Assembly: GCA_900073065.1 (NCBI GenBank)
Contig: FJOG01000018.1
Location: forward strand, 299,545-363,544
Direction of reading: 5' to 3'
Source of the DNA: Phialocephala subalpina
Lineage: Eukaryota > Ascomycota > Leotiomycetes > Helotiales > Mollisiaceae
Length of the DNA stretch: 64,000 nt
Part shown: positions 23,526 to 35,427 of the stretch, piece after piece
Numbering within the stretch: the stretch's first letter is position 1
Layout of the letters: the number at the start of each line of letters is the position of its first letter
Made by a program: the position numbers and the translations under genes
Notes under the pieces: model-generated
What the model saw: only the letters and a program-made list of their open reading frames with translations
Databases searched by the model: none
Told to the model about the DNA's origin: nothing

Positions 23526-24782
23526 TTACTCTTTCCAGTCATGCCACTCATTCCCGCCAAGCACATTCGCCCGTTTCGAAATCCACTTCTCAACAACCTT
23601 AAAATACGCCGCCGAATTCGACTCCAGATATCCAAAATGACCATTCCTTTTCACCCCAACATCCGCCATCTTGATCCATTCCAGACTGACACCGACTTGC
23701 TGGAGATAATTGACCACGCAATGATCATATGTCGCATGCGGCGATGCCTCTCCAGTCAACAATACATACGGGACTTTGGCGAGGTTGGGGAGGGTGTGGA
23801 TTGTGTAGTTGGCGGTAGAGTTGGATTGCTGGATACATGATCGAGATGATGCTGTGTCTTCGCCTACTGTTTCGGTGATTAGGTCGGTGTAGTTGCTGAT
23901 AGGAGGTGAATAGTTCAGGTTCGTGACCGTGAGACCGAATGGACGAGCCGGTGTGCGTCCGACAGAGGAGGCGCTGTTCCCTACGTATGATTCGAAGGGG
24001 ATATTGCCTGGCTCGAGGTTGACGCTTCCAGCGATGAGAGAGGGACATTCGTCGGAAAGCAGGATGGGATGGATAGCGCCAATGGAGTGGGAAACTAGGA
24101 ACGATGGACCGATGAGGTTGAGAAGCTCGCATCCCGAAGCTCTCATGGAAATCTCCTGTCTGGTGTTGTTGGACGTCAACGGAATGAATCCTGACTCGAA
24201 GGCATCAAACACGGGATCGCCCCGGGCTCCAGTACCAGGCCATTGAGTGTGAAGCTGGCTCTGAGGATACGCATCAGCCGCTTGAGGATTCGTGAAGCCG
24301 ACTTCAGTGATATTGGACGTGCTACCAATCCGCAAAGTATACCCCGTTAGTTCCTCTTGCGTCGCACGCCCAACAGAGGTCTGATCTATGACATAGACCA
24401 AATACCCCTTATCCAAAAACATGGAAGCGAATCCTTTACGATTGTCTGGCGTATTGAGCCATGTCTGCTTCAATCAGCTTTACACTTTAGACGCCTTTGC
24501 ATGAAAATTTACTGCTCCAGAGATCCCGCCTCCATGAAACAAGACCACAGGGTATGGCTTCTTGACTCCCTTTGCTGGTGTCAACTTCTCAACATATAAT
24601 TGATCATATGTCAGAAGTCCGATGACAGCATTGACGTACTTCCCTCCAACCCAGAAGACATCCCGCTTGTGGGCGACTTCGGACGAGAAGCATTGCGGCT
24701 TGATAGCGTTGATACCGGTACAGTCAATCGCAGAAGCAACAGCTGCTAGACTGCACGAGAGAAAGAGGCTCAAAAACCGCAT
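23526..24782 (-). CDS. secreted alpha/beta hydrolase
   Basis: Exons 24782-24513 and 24464-23526 encode 402 aa. Start ATG 24782 gives a clean signal peptide (MRFLSLFLSCSLAAVASA). The oxyanion region is VVLFHGGGISGA and the nucleophile elbow is VSHSIGA. Later VLLTGEASPHATYDHC may carry the acid and GHFGYLESN a catalytic His. The sequence resembles a group of fungal secreted esterase-like hydrolases annotated only generically. Many Asn-X-Ser/Thr sites fit secretion. The substrate is unknown. It lies tail to tail with the decayed gene on its left. Confidence 0.8.
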
Positions 24783-26486
24783 GGCGGACAAATGCAGAGC
24801 TTACTTTCGAATCCGAGCAAACCAGCAGGTATTGCCAAAAAACCAGACGCACACAACGACGAAGATTGGTCGCTCAATTTCCAAACTCAATTCTTGGAAG
24901 GTTCATCAATCTTTCATATCAGCTTCTAGAATGTCTCCGCCACGGCCAAGATGTCAATTCGCCTCATCTCCAAACAGATTGCTTGTAGCGAACATCAGAT
25001 GAGAGAGGTGGCCCTCGCGGGGGCCTTGAGGATCTTTGCAATGAGATAGCCCACTTTTGCTACAGAGGCCCAATCGCAACTATCGGATAACCTAGAAGAA
25101 TTGGATCCGATGTCCGGTGCTGGATCCGAGTTCATAAGATTTCTGGGGACGAGGGGGTTCACATCTTCCAAATCGAATGTCTGGGCGCGATAAAGTTCTT
25201 ACGGGCGATGTTCGGATCTCAGGAACTCTATTTCAGCCCTCTCAGCGATCCGGATCACGACGGTCAATCTGGTTATCTTACGAAGCTCATCTTCAGCTTC
25301 ATCCAAATCTTGAATGTTATATAGGTATGATGAAACCTTTATAGATTTCCACCTCATCTCCATCATATTCAGAAATTCTGCGAAGAGTTTCATGAAATGT
25401 GGGGTACTTCTGGGTCTCGTCTCGATAGGTTAGTTAACCTGCTCAGGCACTGCTGGGATTATCCCGCTTGCATTTCTTGGGACCGCCTCACCATTTTCTC
25501 CCAATCTCCCAAACCCCTCTGGCCATTTGGGGGATACCGGTACCTGGCAAGAACGGTAACCCGACAACGCCTGCACGTGCAACGATCCAAACATTTCCGA
25601 CGGATTTGTTGTGTTCGAAGTCGAAGATAGCAACATTGGTGGACGGCGTTTCAATTGAATTTGCGTCGTCGTTTGACTCGTTTTTAGAAGCACCAATTCA
25701 TCATCTCATTTCAACACCAGCGTCTGGCCATATCTTCTTATCCATCTCTCAATACTCTCTCAGTCACAAACCTTCGCAACTTGCCAAGGTCCTTCCTTCC
25801 AGCAACCCTCATCCGAAAGCATTCGCATTAATTTACGTTCGGCAAACCTGAGATCTGACTCGGACTTTGAGTTTGAAAGGATCTTGCTAGCGCAACTGTC
25901 AGACCAAGAGCTGCTTTTCCGCACCAATACAGATTTCGGTCCTTCGGCTCCTCTTTGCACCATGAACCACATCCTAGGATCAAGACGTCGCATTCGTATC
26001 AGTTACATCGATACATCTCCACGTGGGGATTTTCCATCGCCCTGTGTTATCTGATTTGCAGGATTGAGTGAAGGATGAAGGGATGGGAGAAATTGGAGAT
26101 TGTCCGGAAGTGTAAAGCTGCTGATGTTTGGCAGCTACCGGTAGACTAGTGGATGGTTTCGTCGTTCGATGCAGATCTCGATGCAAACGTTTCTGGGTTC
26201 CAAGATCGAAGGTGAGGCTTGGTAAAGTCTTGCCCACGGCCTCATCACCACATATTCCACAGAACATGTACCGATGATCTCGTCACTTATATCATTCAAG
26301 AGTGGTAACTGAGTTCATCGTTGCGAGATATTCCACTTACGGGATCGGTTGTGGTCCTGGCTTTCATCTCCCCACGATCGTAGAGTCTTACATCTATGCG
26401 AAGGTGAACCTTTTCAACAACAGCGAGTTTGACTTGGAAGGTGTATACGAAAGATTCGGCTGCCAGGCCCATCGTCAACTATCGCC
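24783..26486. other. intergenic with possible decayed gene pieces on the minus strand
   Basis: A 1.7-kb stretch without a model I can defend. On the minus strand an open frame from ATG 26267 (MFCGICGDEAVGK), a second around 25993-25760 and a third around 25690-25490 reading NVAIFDFEHNKSVGNVWIVA look partly protein-like. They have no joined splice structure and no recognised family, so they may be remnants of one gene. Confidence 0.25.
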
Positions 26487-28107
26487 ATGGCCACATCAAG
26501 CGCCGCCTCGACAACGTCGTTCCTGCCAATCCCAACAGGCACAGTCTCAGCGCATATCGGCAAACCAGAAAATACTACAGATGACTACTACATCGGGAAG
26601 TACCTGTTGATGGTGTTTGGAAAAACAACGGATCCTGCTCTTGGTGCTTTCCTTCCTCCAGCACGACCTGCACAATATGTTTACGAGACGAGAGGCCCAC
26701 GGATCATTGCCTCGATGAGTGTCGCGATAGCAGTGATGGTCATCGTTACTAGCTTGAGGTTAGGGGTTAGGGTGTTTAGGAGAGGGTTGTTGGCAGGGCG
26801 GGACGATGTTTTCACTATTCCTAGTGTGGTGAGCGCTTTCCTTTGGAGAGACTGGGTTGGATTATCATGAAATCGTGGCCGAAGACCAGGCGCGCTCGAT
26901 GACCCTTCACTCCAGGAGTCTTCACACAACCAAGAGCTTTTCTGACATCAACTAGCTGTTAGCAGTAGCATGGCCGACTCTCCAAATCTGTGCTGTCATA
27001 TATGGAGGAGCTGGAAAACATGTACGTCCCCTCATTTCTCCCTTCCCTTCCTTCTCTTGGATCCTAATCACACCAGATGTATGACATAACCTACGAAGAA
27101 TACGGCCACTTCAAAACCTTCTCCAACCTCTCAGAACCCATGTTCTTCCTCGCCGTCGGCTTCATAAAAGTCTCCATTTGCCTCTTCAACCGTCGCCTCA
27201 CCTCCCTGACCTCTCGCGCCTGGACACTATTCAGCAACATATTCCTCGTCCTCCTATTCTGTTACATCATGTTATCTCTCTTCTGGACAATATTCCAATG
27301 CAATCCTCCATACGCAGGTTGGGATCCGATCAGGATTGGGAAAGAGGGAAAGGTGCCTAAGTGTATAGGTGATAATATGGTAGGGAGTACACTCAGTGTT
27401 ATCCATGTTATTATGGATTTTGGACTTCTCAGTATTCCGTTGATTGTGCTGTGGCAGGTGAGGATGGGTTGGGGAACGAGGGCGAGGTTGTATTTTGTTT
27501 TTAGTATTGGGGCGATGAGTTGTGTTGGGTCGATCATGCGACAAATCGAGCAGAAGAGATTGACATTCAATGATATTTTGTGTAAGTCTCCCCTTCCTCC
27601 CTCAACTCTTCATTAGAATTACTTGCTTGTGATAGGGATAGGGCTGATGTATTAAATGAAGGGAACTTCGTCGCCCTCGAAAACTGGACCCTAATCCACC
27701 TCTGCTTCGGCGTCGTAGCAGCATCTCTCCCCATCCTCTCAGCTTTCATCCCAAAATCCTGGAAATCCGTTCGCGGCACCACAGACCCCACCTCCTACAA
27801 CCCCTCCGCCCGCTCTGGCCCTCTCAACGGCCGATCCGAACCCTATATCCGCTCCACTCGTCGCTGTTCTATCAGTGGGAAAAGAGAAACGAGTGACAGC
27901 ACGGAGAATATTGTGAGAACGGATGTGATTGAGTTGAGTTATAGGAATAAGAGCCAGTTTTTTGATAAGGAAAGTGCGGTTGGGGATGGGAACAGTGAGG
28001 TTTATAGGAGGGAAATGGATAGGAAGAGGCCCGGGACGAGTGAGATTTTGGGGAGTGATGGGCATGATGAGAATGGGAGGAAGATTTGGATTGGGCTGGC
28101 GCAGTAA
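26487..28107 (+). CDS. rhodopsin-like fungal integral membrane protein
   Basis: Exons 26487-26828, 26956-27021, 27077 to about 27585 and about 27636-28107. The protein has seven hydrophobic segments, for example IIASMSVAIAVMVIVTSLRL, then LLAVAWPTLQICAVIYGG and PMFFLAVGFIKVSICLFNRR. The W(T)IFQCNPPYAGWDP loop is the hallmark of the fungal rhodopsin-domain (SAT4 / PTH11-related) family, candidate plasma-membrane sensors. The cytosolic tail is long and hydrophilic. The last junction is odd: the perfect donor GTAAGT at 27582 leaves phase 1, while every acceptor that keeps the tail open needs phase 2. The weaker GT at 27586 restores the frame (462 aa). The exact end therefore needs transcript data. 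Confidence 0.78.
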
Positions 28108-28365
28108 CCCAATTTCGACATATTTCAATCGTTCTCACTTTCACAACCTTCACCAGGTGCTTACCTCGACCATATTCACCGACTTTCTCCAAGCTATGAT
28201 CTACTTGGCAATGACCATAACGCCAAATGGGTAGGCTGAGTACGGGAAATGGGAGAAGGATCCAGGAAAGGCTTTGGGAACTGAAAACAACATGCTCTCG
28301 ATTCGACCCCCTCGTCCAGGATCCACACCCACCTCAAATCCAATACGACCCCAACGCTCAAACCA

Positions 28366-28734
28366 AAATATCCTTCAGCACTTCTCTCACCGACTCATCC
28401 AAATCCTCCTTTGGCAACCCCAACACGTCATTCGACTAACTTGATTTCCAAAGTTGGAACGGTGGTATGATTGAGGGTGAAAATAACAGCCTCTTGGTTT
28501 GCGAGGCGGAAGCGAGGAAGGATGGGTATATGTAGTCGCCGGCTTTGGTTATGAAAGGGGCGTTACTGTTTGCTACTGTGTTTGGGGAGAAGAGGGTGGA
28601 GAGGACGAGGGTGAGCGGGAGATGGTTGTTATGTCGAATTTGTTGGCGGCGAGGAGGTGCTTGATGACTAGGGAGCCGAGATTCCCTGTTGCGCCGACGA
28701 TGACGATATTGCGGATGTGGGTTGGTTGTGACAT
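28366..28734 (-). pseudogene. remnant of an NmrA-like / Rossmann reductase gene
   Basis: The ATG at 28734 starts an intact first Rossmann unit (NIVIVGATGNLGSLVIKHLL, with GxxGxxG) and then runs into a stop after about 55 codons. Farther along, short coding-like pieces occur in other frames, such as NDVLGLPKEDLDESVREVLK followed by a stop near 28366. Most of the roughly 300-residue reductase is missing, so this is a degraded copy rather than a gene. Confidence 0.45.
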
Positions 28735-29795
28735 TGTTCCTGGAGAGTTGGGCGTTTGGGAGGAAGCTAGCTGATCGGATGTGCAGGAGCTGGTACGCGG
28801 ATGATGGCTATGCTTCGAGAACTCAACCAGGATTTACATATCTTGAATGAGAAGAGTGGCCCTCAACCAATGCTTAACAATCATCATGTTCATCTGCGGA
28901 GCTTCATGCTGAATATTAATCATCACCGTTCTTCACATATCATTCAGACTATTCAGACTGAAGTTCGGGGGCTAGCGCTTATTTAACGAGACCACCAATG
29001 CCGCTAAAGTATCCAGGAAGCGCTAAAGAAAGTTCCCGAGACGACTTCACATACAAACTTTCAAAGAAAACAGCAAGTGCTGCAACGACATCAGCAGATC
29101 GGTCTTTGCAATAGATTCCCGAAAAGCGAAGTCGACCGAGAGCTCAAGGGCCTACGCATGCGTGCTGCCTTAACAGGTCGATTTCACTGTGCCTCTCAGG
29201 CTGTTTCTTGGAATAAACCCGAGTTAAGGTCGCCAAGAAACTCCGGGCTCCGCTATTTCGGCGCCGGACATCGGGGATAAAGAATTTCTATGTTTCTGCC
29301 CCTTCGAAATGGAAAAAGAAAGATTCAAGGCAAGAGAGTAGGAAAGAAGCAGGCCGCTCACAAGCATGTGGGATTCTTCCTTGGAATTGCGGGGAAGCCT
29401 CCGAGGCGATGATCAGCGACAAGGGTCCTCTTCCCTCGCATCAAACTCCTGAAAGGGCAAAGAACGTTCCAAAGATGCTTCGTGCCACGAATACTCAAGG
29501 CAGCATTCGTCAGCAGATTGATCTTAGGGCATTTTTTGCCTGCAAAGAAACTATTAGAGCTCAAGACGTTGCTGCCCTTTCACAATTTCAGGGATGTTGC
29601 GAGCCTCGGTTTGTTCAGATGCTTGTGATGTCAAAATAAAGTCGTATTCAGGAGTCTATGGCTTTTTCTCCTCATCGGCAGTTGTCTTTGGCAGATTTAG
29701 GACATCAGTCGACAGCAATACTTATATGACCGGTGTCTCTCCAAGTGTACAATGTTCTGCAGAGTATCAGCTCCCTCCAAACGACCTCCACCATC
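28735..29795. other. intergenic, no gene seen
   Basis: About 1 kb without coding support. It includes the lipase promoter at its right end. Confidence 0.4.
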
Positions 29796-30696
29796 ATGCG
29801 AACCTTCCTTGCAAGCACTTGCCTCCTGCTCATGGCAGCCTTGCCAGCAGCCTCGCAGACCCAAGGCATATCTCAGGCACTTCTCGACCGCTTCATCCAT
29901 TTCGCAACCATTGATATGAGTACCTACCTCAATGGGCTCTGTGTTTCTCCAGGTGGCCTGACGAAAGTTGACGACATCACCAACGACGCGACAGATGTCC
30001 ATGGGTATCTTCTCCGCGATGACGCTGCGCAGGAAATTGTAGCTGCATTTCGCGGAACAGAAAGTATACAGAACTACGAGACAGATACGAATTACACCCT
30101 GGCGAACTTTGATACCTTCCCCGCGTGCTCTGGGTGCCAAGTTCATGGAGGATACTACTTGCTCTGGGAATCCGTCTACGAAAGCGTCCAGAGCATGATC
30201 CAGTCGCAAGTTGACCAATATCCGGACTATGGAGTTGTGATCACTGGGCACAGGTAGCGTTCCCTCACTCCCTCTTCTCCCCTCTTAACTGACAAACGAA
30301 AACAGTCTGGGAGGATCCCTCGCCGCACTCGCAGCAGCCCAATACTCCTCAACATTCTCCAACATGACAATCTTCACCATGGGCGAGCCCCGCACAGGAA
30401 ACGCAGCATTCGCCTCATTCATCGACGACACCTACAAAACCTCCAGTCCAGACACGACAAAGTTCTATCGCTGCACCCATGAAAATGACGGTGTCCCGAA
30501 TGTTCCTGAAACGGATTTGGGCTACGTGCATCATGGACTCGAGTACTGGAATCGCGATCCGACGGGGACGAATACGAGTTATATTTGTGGCGGGGAGACG
30601 ACGGAGTGTTGTGGGGGACAGGGCGGAAGTGGGATTAATGCTGCGCACTTGGTGTATTGGGGCAAGCCTGTGTTGATTGGGGGACAGTGTCTTTGA
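29796..30696 (+). CDS. secreted class 3 lipase / feruloyl-esterase-like hydrolase
   Basis: Exons 29796-30253 and 30306-30696 encode 282 aa. Signal peptide MRTFLASTCLLLMAALPAAS ends near Ala. The intron splits the nucleophile elbow; splicing gives VVITGHSLGGSLAALAA. The triad Asp is in ENDGVPNVPE and the His in INAAHLVYWG. The oxyanion strand is IVAAFRGTES. Paired Cys residues (FPACSGCQVHGG, ECCGG, GGQCL) suggest disulfides. Length and order match the Rhizomucor lipase / type-A feruloyl esterase family, which acts on extracellular triglycerides or feruloyl-polysaccharides. Sequence alone does not choose between them. Confidence 0.92.
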
Positions 30697-31373
30697 TGAT
30701 CGAGATGAGAGAAGAGAGGAAAGAAAAAGACTCATTCAGACTCGATAATCGCGGTATTTGTGGGTCATTTGTCGTGCGATATGGCGGCATTATTGATCTC
30801 TGCCAAGTTGGGAAACGTATAAGCCACAGCGTTTCTGCATTCAGCTTCATCTAGCACAAGGGTGTTGCGATCATTCGACGTATCTTTGTTCTTGCCTATT
30901 GGACTTGGAAAATGATCGTCGATGGTCGTTCTTTGTTTCCTTTTTCCATCTCCTCGACTCAAGTGAGGCTGAGGACGCGACAGTCTTTGTTGCCTGACCC
31001 TGATCTGATCTCCTTACGTTTCAAGCTCTCGAAAGAAGAAATTCGTCTGATACTTGGCGAACCATATCCTAGCTCCGCAGCCCTGCATGATGGTCCCGCA
31101 CTCTCTGATTTCGGTAAGCTTGCCGTCGTTCCCAAAGTAGCTTAGTGGCTCTAAAAATACGAATAGGGGCATCCACATGACAAGCTTCACCAAGCTTTTC
31201 TCCGCGCCATGGCTTTTAAGTTTTATTTGATTATGGGGCTGAGGTTCAACAAGCGGAATTCAGCGGATTTAATTTTCTTTCAGGAGATATTTGAAGGCTC
31301 ACGTAGCCACTTCGTCCTTTCATTCTTTAATTCATTGTCACTCTTTGTCAAGCTCGAGCTTTTTTATATCAGC
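30697..31373. other. intergenic, no gene seen
   Basis: 3' flank of the lipase and upstream region of the GPI-type protein. Open frames are short and unsupported. Confidence 0.4.
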
Positions 31374-31380
31374 TACTCCC
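31374..31380 (+). promoter_or_regulatory. TATA-like element
   Basis: TTATATC lies about 60 nt upstream of the ATG at 31438 and is followed by a pyrimidine-rich leader, as expected for a strongly expressed secreted protein gene. Confidence 0.4.
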
Positions 31381-31437
31381 TCATTCGACTCCACTTTTAC
31401 TACACTCGCCACCAGTCAATCGAGTAGAACTGCAAAC

Positions 31438-32103
31438 ATGTTCACCAAAACCATCATCCTCATCGGCAGCCTCGCAGCCACCGCTCTCTCCAACCCAGCA
31501 CCTCAAATCACCGACTCCGCGGCAGCAACCACAACCGCCTTCCCCAGCGGCGACACAGCCCTCTCATCCGAACTCGCGTCCCTCTCCTCTGTCGAAAGCT
31601 TCCTCTCCGGCATGCCAACATTACCCGCCTCCGTCGAATCCTACATCGAAACCGCCTTCCCCTCAACCTATACCGATGCCTGCGTTACCACGATTCCAGA
31701 TTATCTAGCTACGGCACCAGGATATGTCAAGAGCGCGCTGACCAGTTATGAAAGTGCAATTAGTAGTTGGTACGTGGCGCATTCGACGGGTTTGAGTGTT
31801 ACGAGTTATACGGGGACGACGGGGACGTATTTGCCAACTGGGACGGGTTGTGGGGGTGTGACGGCTACCGGGACAGGGAAGACGAGTGGGACGACGAAGG
31901 CTACTGGGACGGCAGCTACTGGGACGACGAAGGCTACTGGGACATCTACGAAAGGGACGGCATCGGGTTCGAATTCAACGTCCACGGCTACGGGGTCCGC
32001 CGCCTCTTCGACCGGCTCATCTGCAGCGTCGCCAAGGAATGGAGGGGTTGTGCTGAGCTATGCGGGTGTGTTTGGTGTTTTGGGCCTTATGGCTGCGTTG
32101 TGA
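31438..32103 (+). CDS. small Ser/Thr-rich GPI-anchored surface protein, 221 aa
   Basis: Single exon from ATG 31438 (MFTKTIILIGSLAATALSNP, signal peptide). The mature part has a Ser-rich helical region with one Cys pair (DACVTTIPD, GTGCGG). Then comes a Thr/Gly-rich repeat built on TGTTKATG-like units, encoded by repeated GGGACGACGAAGGCTACT. The C-terminus (NGGVVLSYAGVFGVLGLMAA) is a hydrophobic GPI-attachment tail preceded by Ser/Ala/Asn. It probably sits in the cell wall or plasma membrane outer face. Many filamentous fungi have proteins of this layout with no known activity. Confidence 0.8.
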   Translation: MFTKTIILIGSLAATALSNPAPQITDSAAATTTAFPSGDTALSSELASLSSVESFLSGMPTLPASVESYIETAFPSTYTDACVTTIPDYLATAPGYVKSALTSYESAISSWYVAHSTGLSVTSYTGTTGTYLPTGTGCGGVTATGTGKTSGTTKATGTAATGTTKATGTSTKGTASGSNSTSTATGSAASSTGSSAASPRNGGVVLSYAGVFGVLGLMAAL

Positions 32104-32961
32104 GGAAGAGGCGATATACCTTCGAAAAGTTATACATTTTGACATTGGTTTGGTTCTAGTTCGGTCTGCGATACTTTGGTAATGTATTCTTGAGTCTTGT
32201 CGTTTACCATCCGTGTATGCGAATCAAAACATTGTTCTCAGTTGCACCAACTCTTGTTTTTGGTATCGTCGTCCAATTCGATCAAGTCTGGATTTCGTGA
32301 ATTTATGTCAGTGGTGCTGAGAAGAATCCTTGGAGTTGAGCGCAAATCTGCGTGTTCCTGGTGCCCGCCACGGAATAATTGAGACGGAGAAAATGCTTGG
32401 CGGAAACGCAGGGGAGAGGAGCAAGAGTGTGGGGAAATGGCAGTGATTGGTTAAGAGCTTCAAAGCTGATGCAAGACCACGCGGCAATCTCCCGTTGATT
32501 GATTCTTGGACAGCCACAATTTCTCCGCCTCTATGAAGGTATATGGTAGAGTGTCAGGGATACCGTTCGGGCCCGTGCTGGATGATGACATTGCAACAAC
32601 TGCAGCCAAGAAACTTGGCTAAGATTCTTATTTTAACGAACGCCATTCGCTGACATCAGCTGGGGCTTCTGGTTATCTGATCTTACAATTGGAACATCTT
32701 TCGAGGTTTTTAAATAAAGCTTTTCTAAAAATCTAGGAAGACTTTACCTCGGCATCAGAACGGAGCTCCTACCCGGACTGTGCATCGAGCAGAGGGTTTG
32801 GGAAAGTCCTCGAAAGCATGCGCCATTCGTGGAATATGCACCCCGCCTCGGGCGAGGAGATGGGAGAGACGCTTCACTGATGCGTTGCAAAGATCATCCT
32901 AGTGCGATGAAGTTGATCATTATCCCGAGATCGCGATCTCAAAGGTAACTCGGGCATTACT
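32104..32961. other. intergenic, no gene seen
   Basis: Upstream region of the GH28 gene. No further gene is supported. Confidence 0.4.
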
Positions 32962-32968
32962 TATAAAA
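32962..32968 (+). promoter_or_regulatory. TATA box of the GH28 gene
   Basis: TATAAAA lies 71-77 nt before the first ATG (33039) and is followed by a T-rich leader (CTTTTTTTTGTCC), the usual core-promoter arrangement for induced secreted enzymes. Confidence 0.5.
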
Positions 32969-33038
32969 TGCTGAGAATCTCCACCTTTTTTTTGTCCTTT
33001 TTCTATTGTCGAATTCTCTAACCGTCTGACTTTATCCT

Positions 33039-34790
33039 ATGTCAATATATTCTAAGATGAAGGTCGTCGCACTATCCATTCTCTATGCTGCTCTTGCACT
33101 TCCTGTCTTCGTTCAAGCACAACTCTCCGGGACCGTTGGCCCTCTCACTACAAGAGCAGCCAAAGCCGCTACAAAAGTCTGCAATATCCTCGACTATGGC
33201 GGAGTAGCATCAGCTACCACGGACAATGCTGCCGCCATTACTTCAGCTTGGGCCGCTTGCCTCACTGGAGGCGAAGGTGAACATCTCCCCGCACCTAACT
33301 CTAGGAATATGCTTAAGTCCAAAAGTTTACATCCCGTCCGGCAGCTATGGCCTAGGTACCTGGATCACTCTCACTGGTGGGAGTGCCATCTCCATCAATC
33401 TGGAAGGCACAATTTACAGGACTGGGTAAGTCATATTTCTCTTGGGCATAATGTGGCCGCTGACCGAAGCAGGACTGCGAGCGGGAACATGATCTATATT
33501 GAGCATACCACGGACTTTGAGTTCTACAGCGCAAATTCGAACGGTGCAATTCAGGGCTATGGCTATGTATTCGCTTCTGGTAACTCTCCCCACACTTAAA
33601 AGCACACGAATGACGAGACCAATCATTGATGTTTCATGCAGCCGGCACATATGGGTGAGTAAACTCTGAAGCTCGATTTTATTGGACTAATGACTATCAA
33701 AGCCCTCGAATCCTTCGCCTCTATGAGGTCACAGATTTTTCGGTCCACGATTTCGTCCTTGTTGATTGTGAGATCCATCCCCAGCACAGCGCATAACAAA
33801 AGTTGACTCTTTCACAGCCCCTCAGTACCATTTGACCTTAGACACCTGTACAAATGGGGAAGTCTACAACATGGTCATCCGAGGTGGGAACGAGGGGGGG
33901 TTAGACGGTGTTGATGTCTGGGGTACTAACATCTGGATCCACGATGTTGAGGTGACGAATAAAGATGAATGTGTCACGGTGAAGGTATGCCCCGAAGAGC
34001 TGAAACCAGATTGATCCTATTCTGATATCTGCATAGAGCCCTGCGAGCTACATTATGGTCGAGAACATTTTCTGTAACTGGTCTGGTGGATGCGCCATCG
34101 GATCGTTAGGAGCAGACACAGGTATTTGTCTCCTGTCTTTTTGACGTCTCGCTGACCGAGTTCCAGCAATCTTCAATGTGGGGTATAACCACATCTACTC
34201 CCAAAATTGCAACCAGATGTTCATGATCAAGAGTAACGGTGGTAGCGGCTCTGTCTACAACTGCGCATTCAACAACTTCATGGGTCACACGAACGCCTAC
34301 ACCCTGGACGTTAATGCGTACTGGACGGACGAGACTCTCGCTGCTGGTAATGGAGTCGAGTATTACGACCTGACTTTCGACCACTGGCACGGCACGTGTG
34401 CAGATGGGGAGACTCGAGCTCCAATTCAAGTCTTGTGTCCTTCGGAAGTCCCATGCTATGACATCACGATTGAGAGTTTCTATATTTGGACTGAGACTGG
34501 GAGTGAGGAGTTGTATAAGTGTTCGAATGCTTATGGTTCGGGACCCTGTTTGAATGCTGGGAGTTCGTATACGACGTATACTACTACTTACACAGTTACC
34601 ACTGCAAGGTGAGATTCATGTTCGTGAATTGACGAGAAGGGCGAAACTGACTTGATGCAGTGATTATTCGTACACGACGATGGCGGGGGAGCTTTCGTCT
34701 GGGTTGGGGATCACGGCTAGTATTGCTATTCCTACCATTCCGTCATCTTTCTTTCCGAGTATCACGCCGTATAGCACTCTCCTTGGGTAG
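33039..34790 (+). CDS. rhamnogalacturonan hydrolase, GH28, secreted
   Basis: Nine exons: 33039-33276, 33326-33425, 33473-33579, 33642-33654, 33703-33767, 33818-33984, 34037-34121, 34167-34608, 34661-34790. They sum to 1347 nt in one frame (448 aa). A second in-frame ATG at 33057 is an equally good start; both give a signal peptide ([20 protein letters not shown]). Family marks are [37 protein letters not shown], then [11 protein letters not shown] with paired catalytic Asp, and [13 protein letters not shown]. This Asp arrangement and motif set is that of rhamnogalacturonases rather than polygalacturonases. The enzyme cuts the pectin RG-I backbone. Exon 4 is only 13 nt. Confidence 0.93.
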
Positions 34791-34927
34791 GCATTGTTTT
34801 GAGATGCAAATCAAGTCGAAAGAGCATCTATCTACCACAGCGACAAAGGGATGTCCATTTCGAGAAATCGTATCACTTTAGTTTTATATATGATTGCTAT
34901 TCAGTATTTAGTCTATTGTACACACCA

Positions 34928-35427
34928 TCCTACGTCCAGAATTCTTTGTTTCATATCCTAGAATATATCAACGATGCCCTCGCTTATTTTCACTTTCACT
35001 CGCCAAAGTCCCACCCAAGAATGGAACTTTTGAGGTCCGAATGTTCCATCATACAGCCGGACAATGATTTGTGAATCAATGACTCGTTTGACATTCCGCG
35101 GTGCCGTACTTGAATCTCACTTACAATAAATGAAAGGAGTATGTCTCTTCATTCTTTGTTACCCCTCCCAAGCTCGATCCTACGTCCAGAATTCTTTGTT
35201 TCATATCCTAGAATATATCAACGATGCCCTCGCTTATTTTCACTTTCACTCGCCAAAGTCCCACCCAAGAATGGAACTTTTGAGGTCCGAATGTTCCATC
35301 ATACAGCCGGACAATGATTTGTGAATCAATGACTCGTTTGACATTCCGCGGTGCCGTACTTGAATCTCACTTACAATAAATGAAAGGAGTATGTCTCTTC
35401 ATTCTTTGTTACCCCTCCCAAGCTCGA
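34928..35427. repeat. perfect 250-bp tandem duplication
   Basis: Positions 34928-35177 and 35178-35427 match base for base by eye, period 250. Each unit starts TCCTACGTCCAGAATTC (the preceding A is also shared) and ends CCCAAGCTCGA. The second unit runs into the first coding residues of the thioredoxin-like gene, so the duplication copies that gene's promoter or leader. Identity of both copies implies a very recent event; the unit is below the size usually affected by RIP. Confidence 0.95.

Noticed and set aside
31767..32159. 130-codon acidic, Trp/Asp-rich frame overlapping the GPI-type protein
   Set aside because: It mirrors the Thr/Gly repeat in another frame; signal peptide and GPI tail support the other frame.
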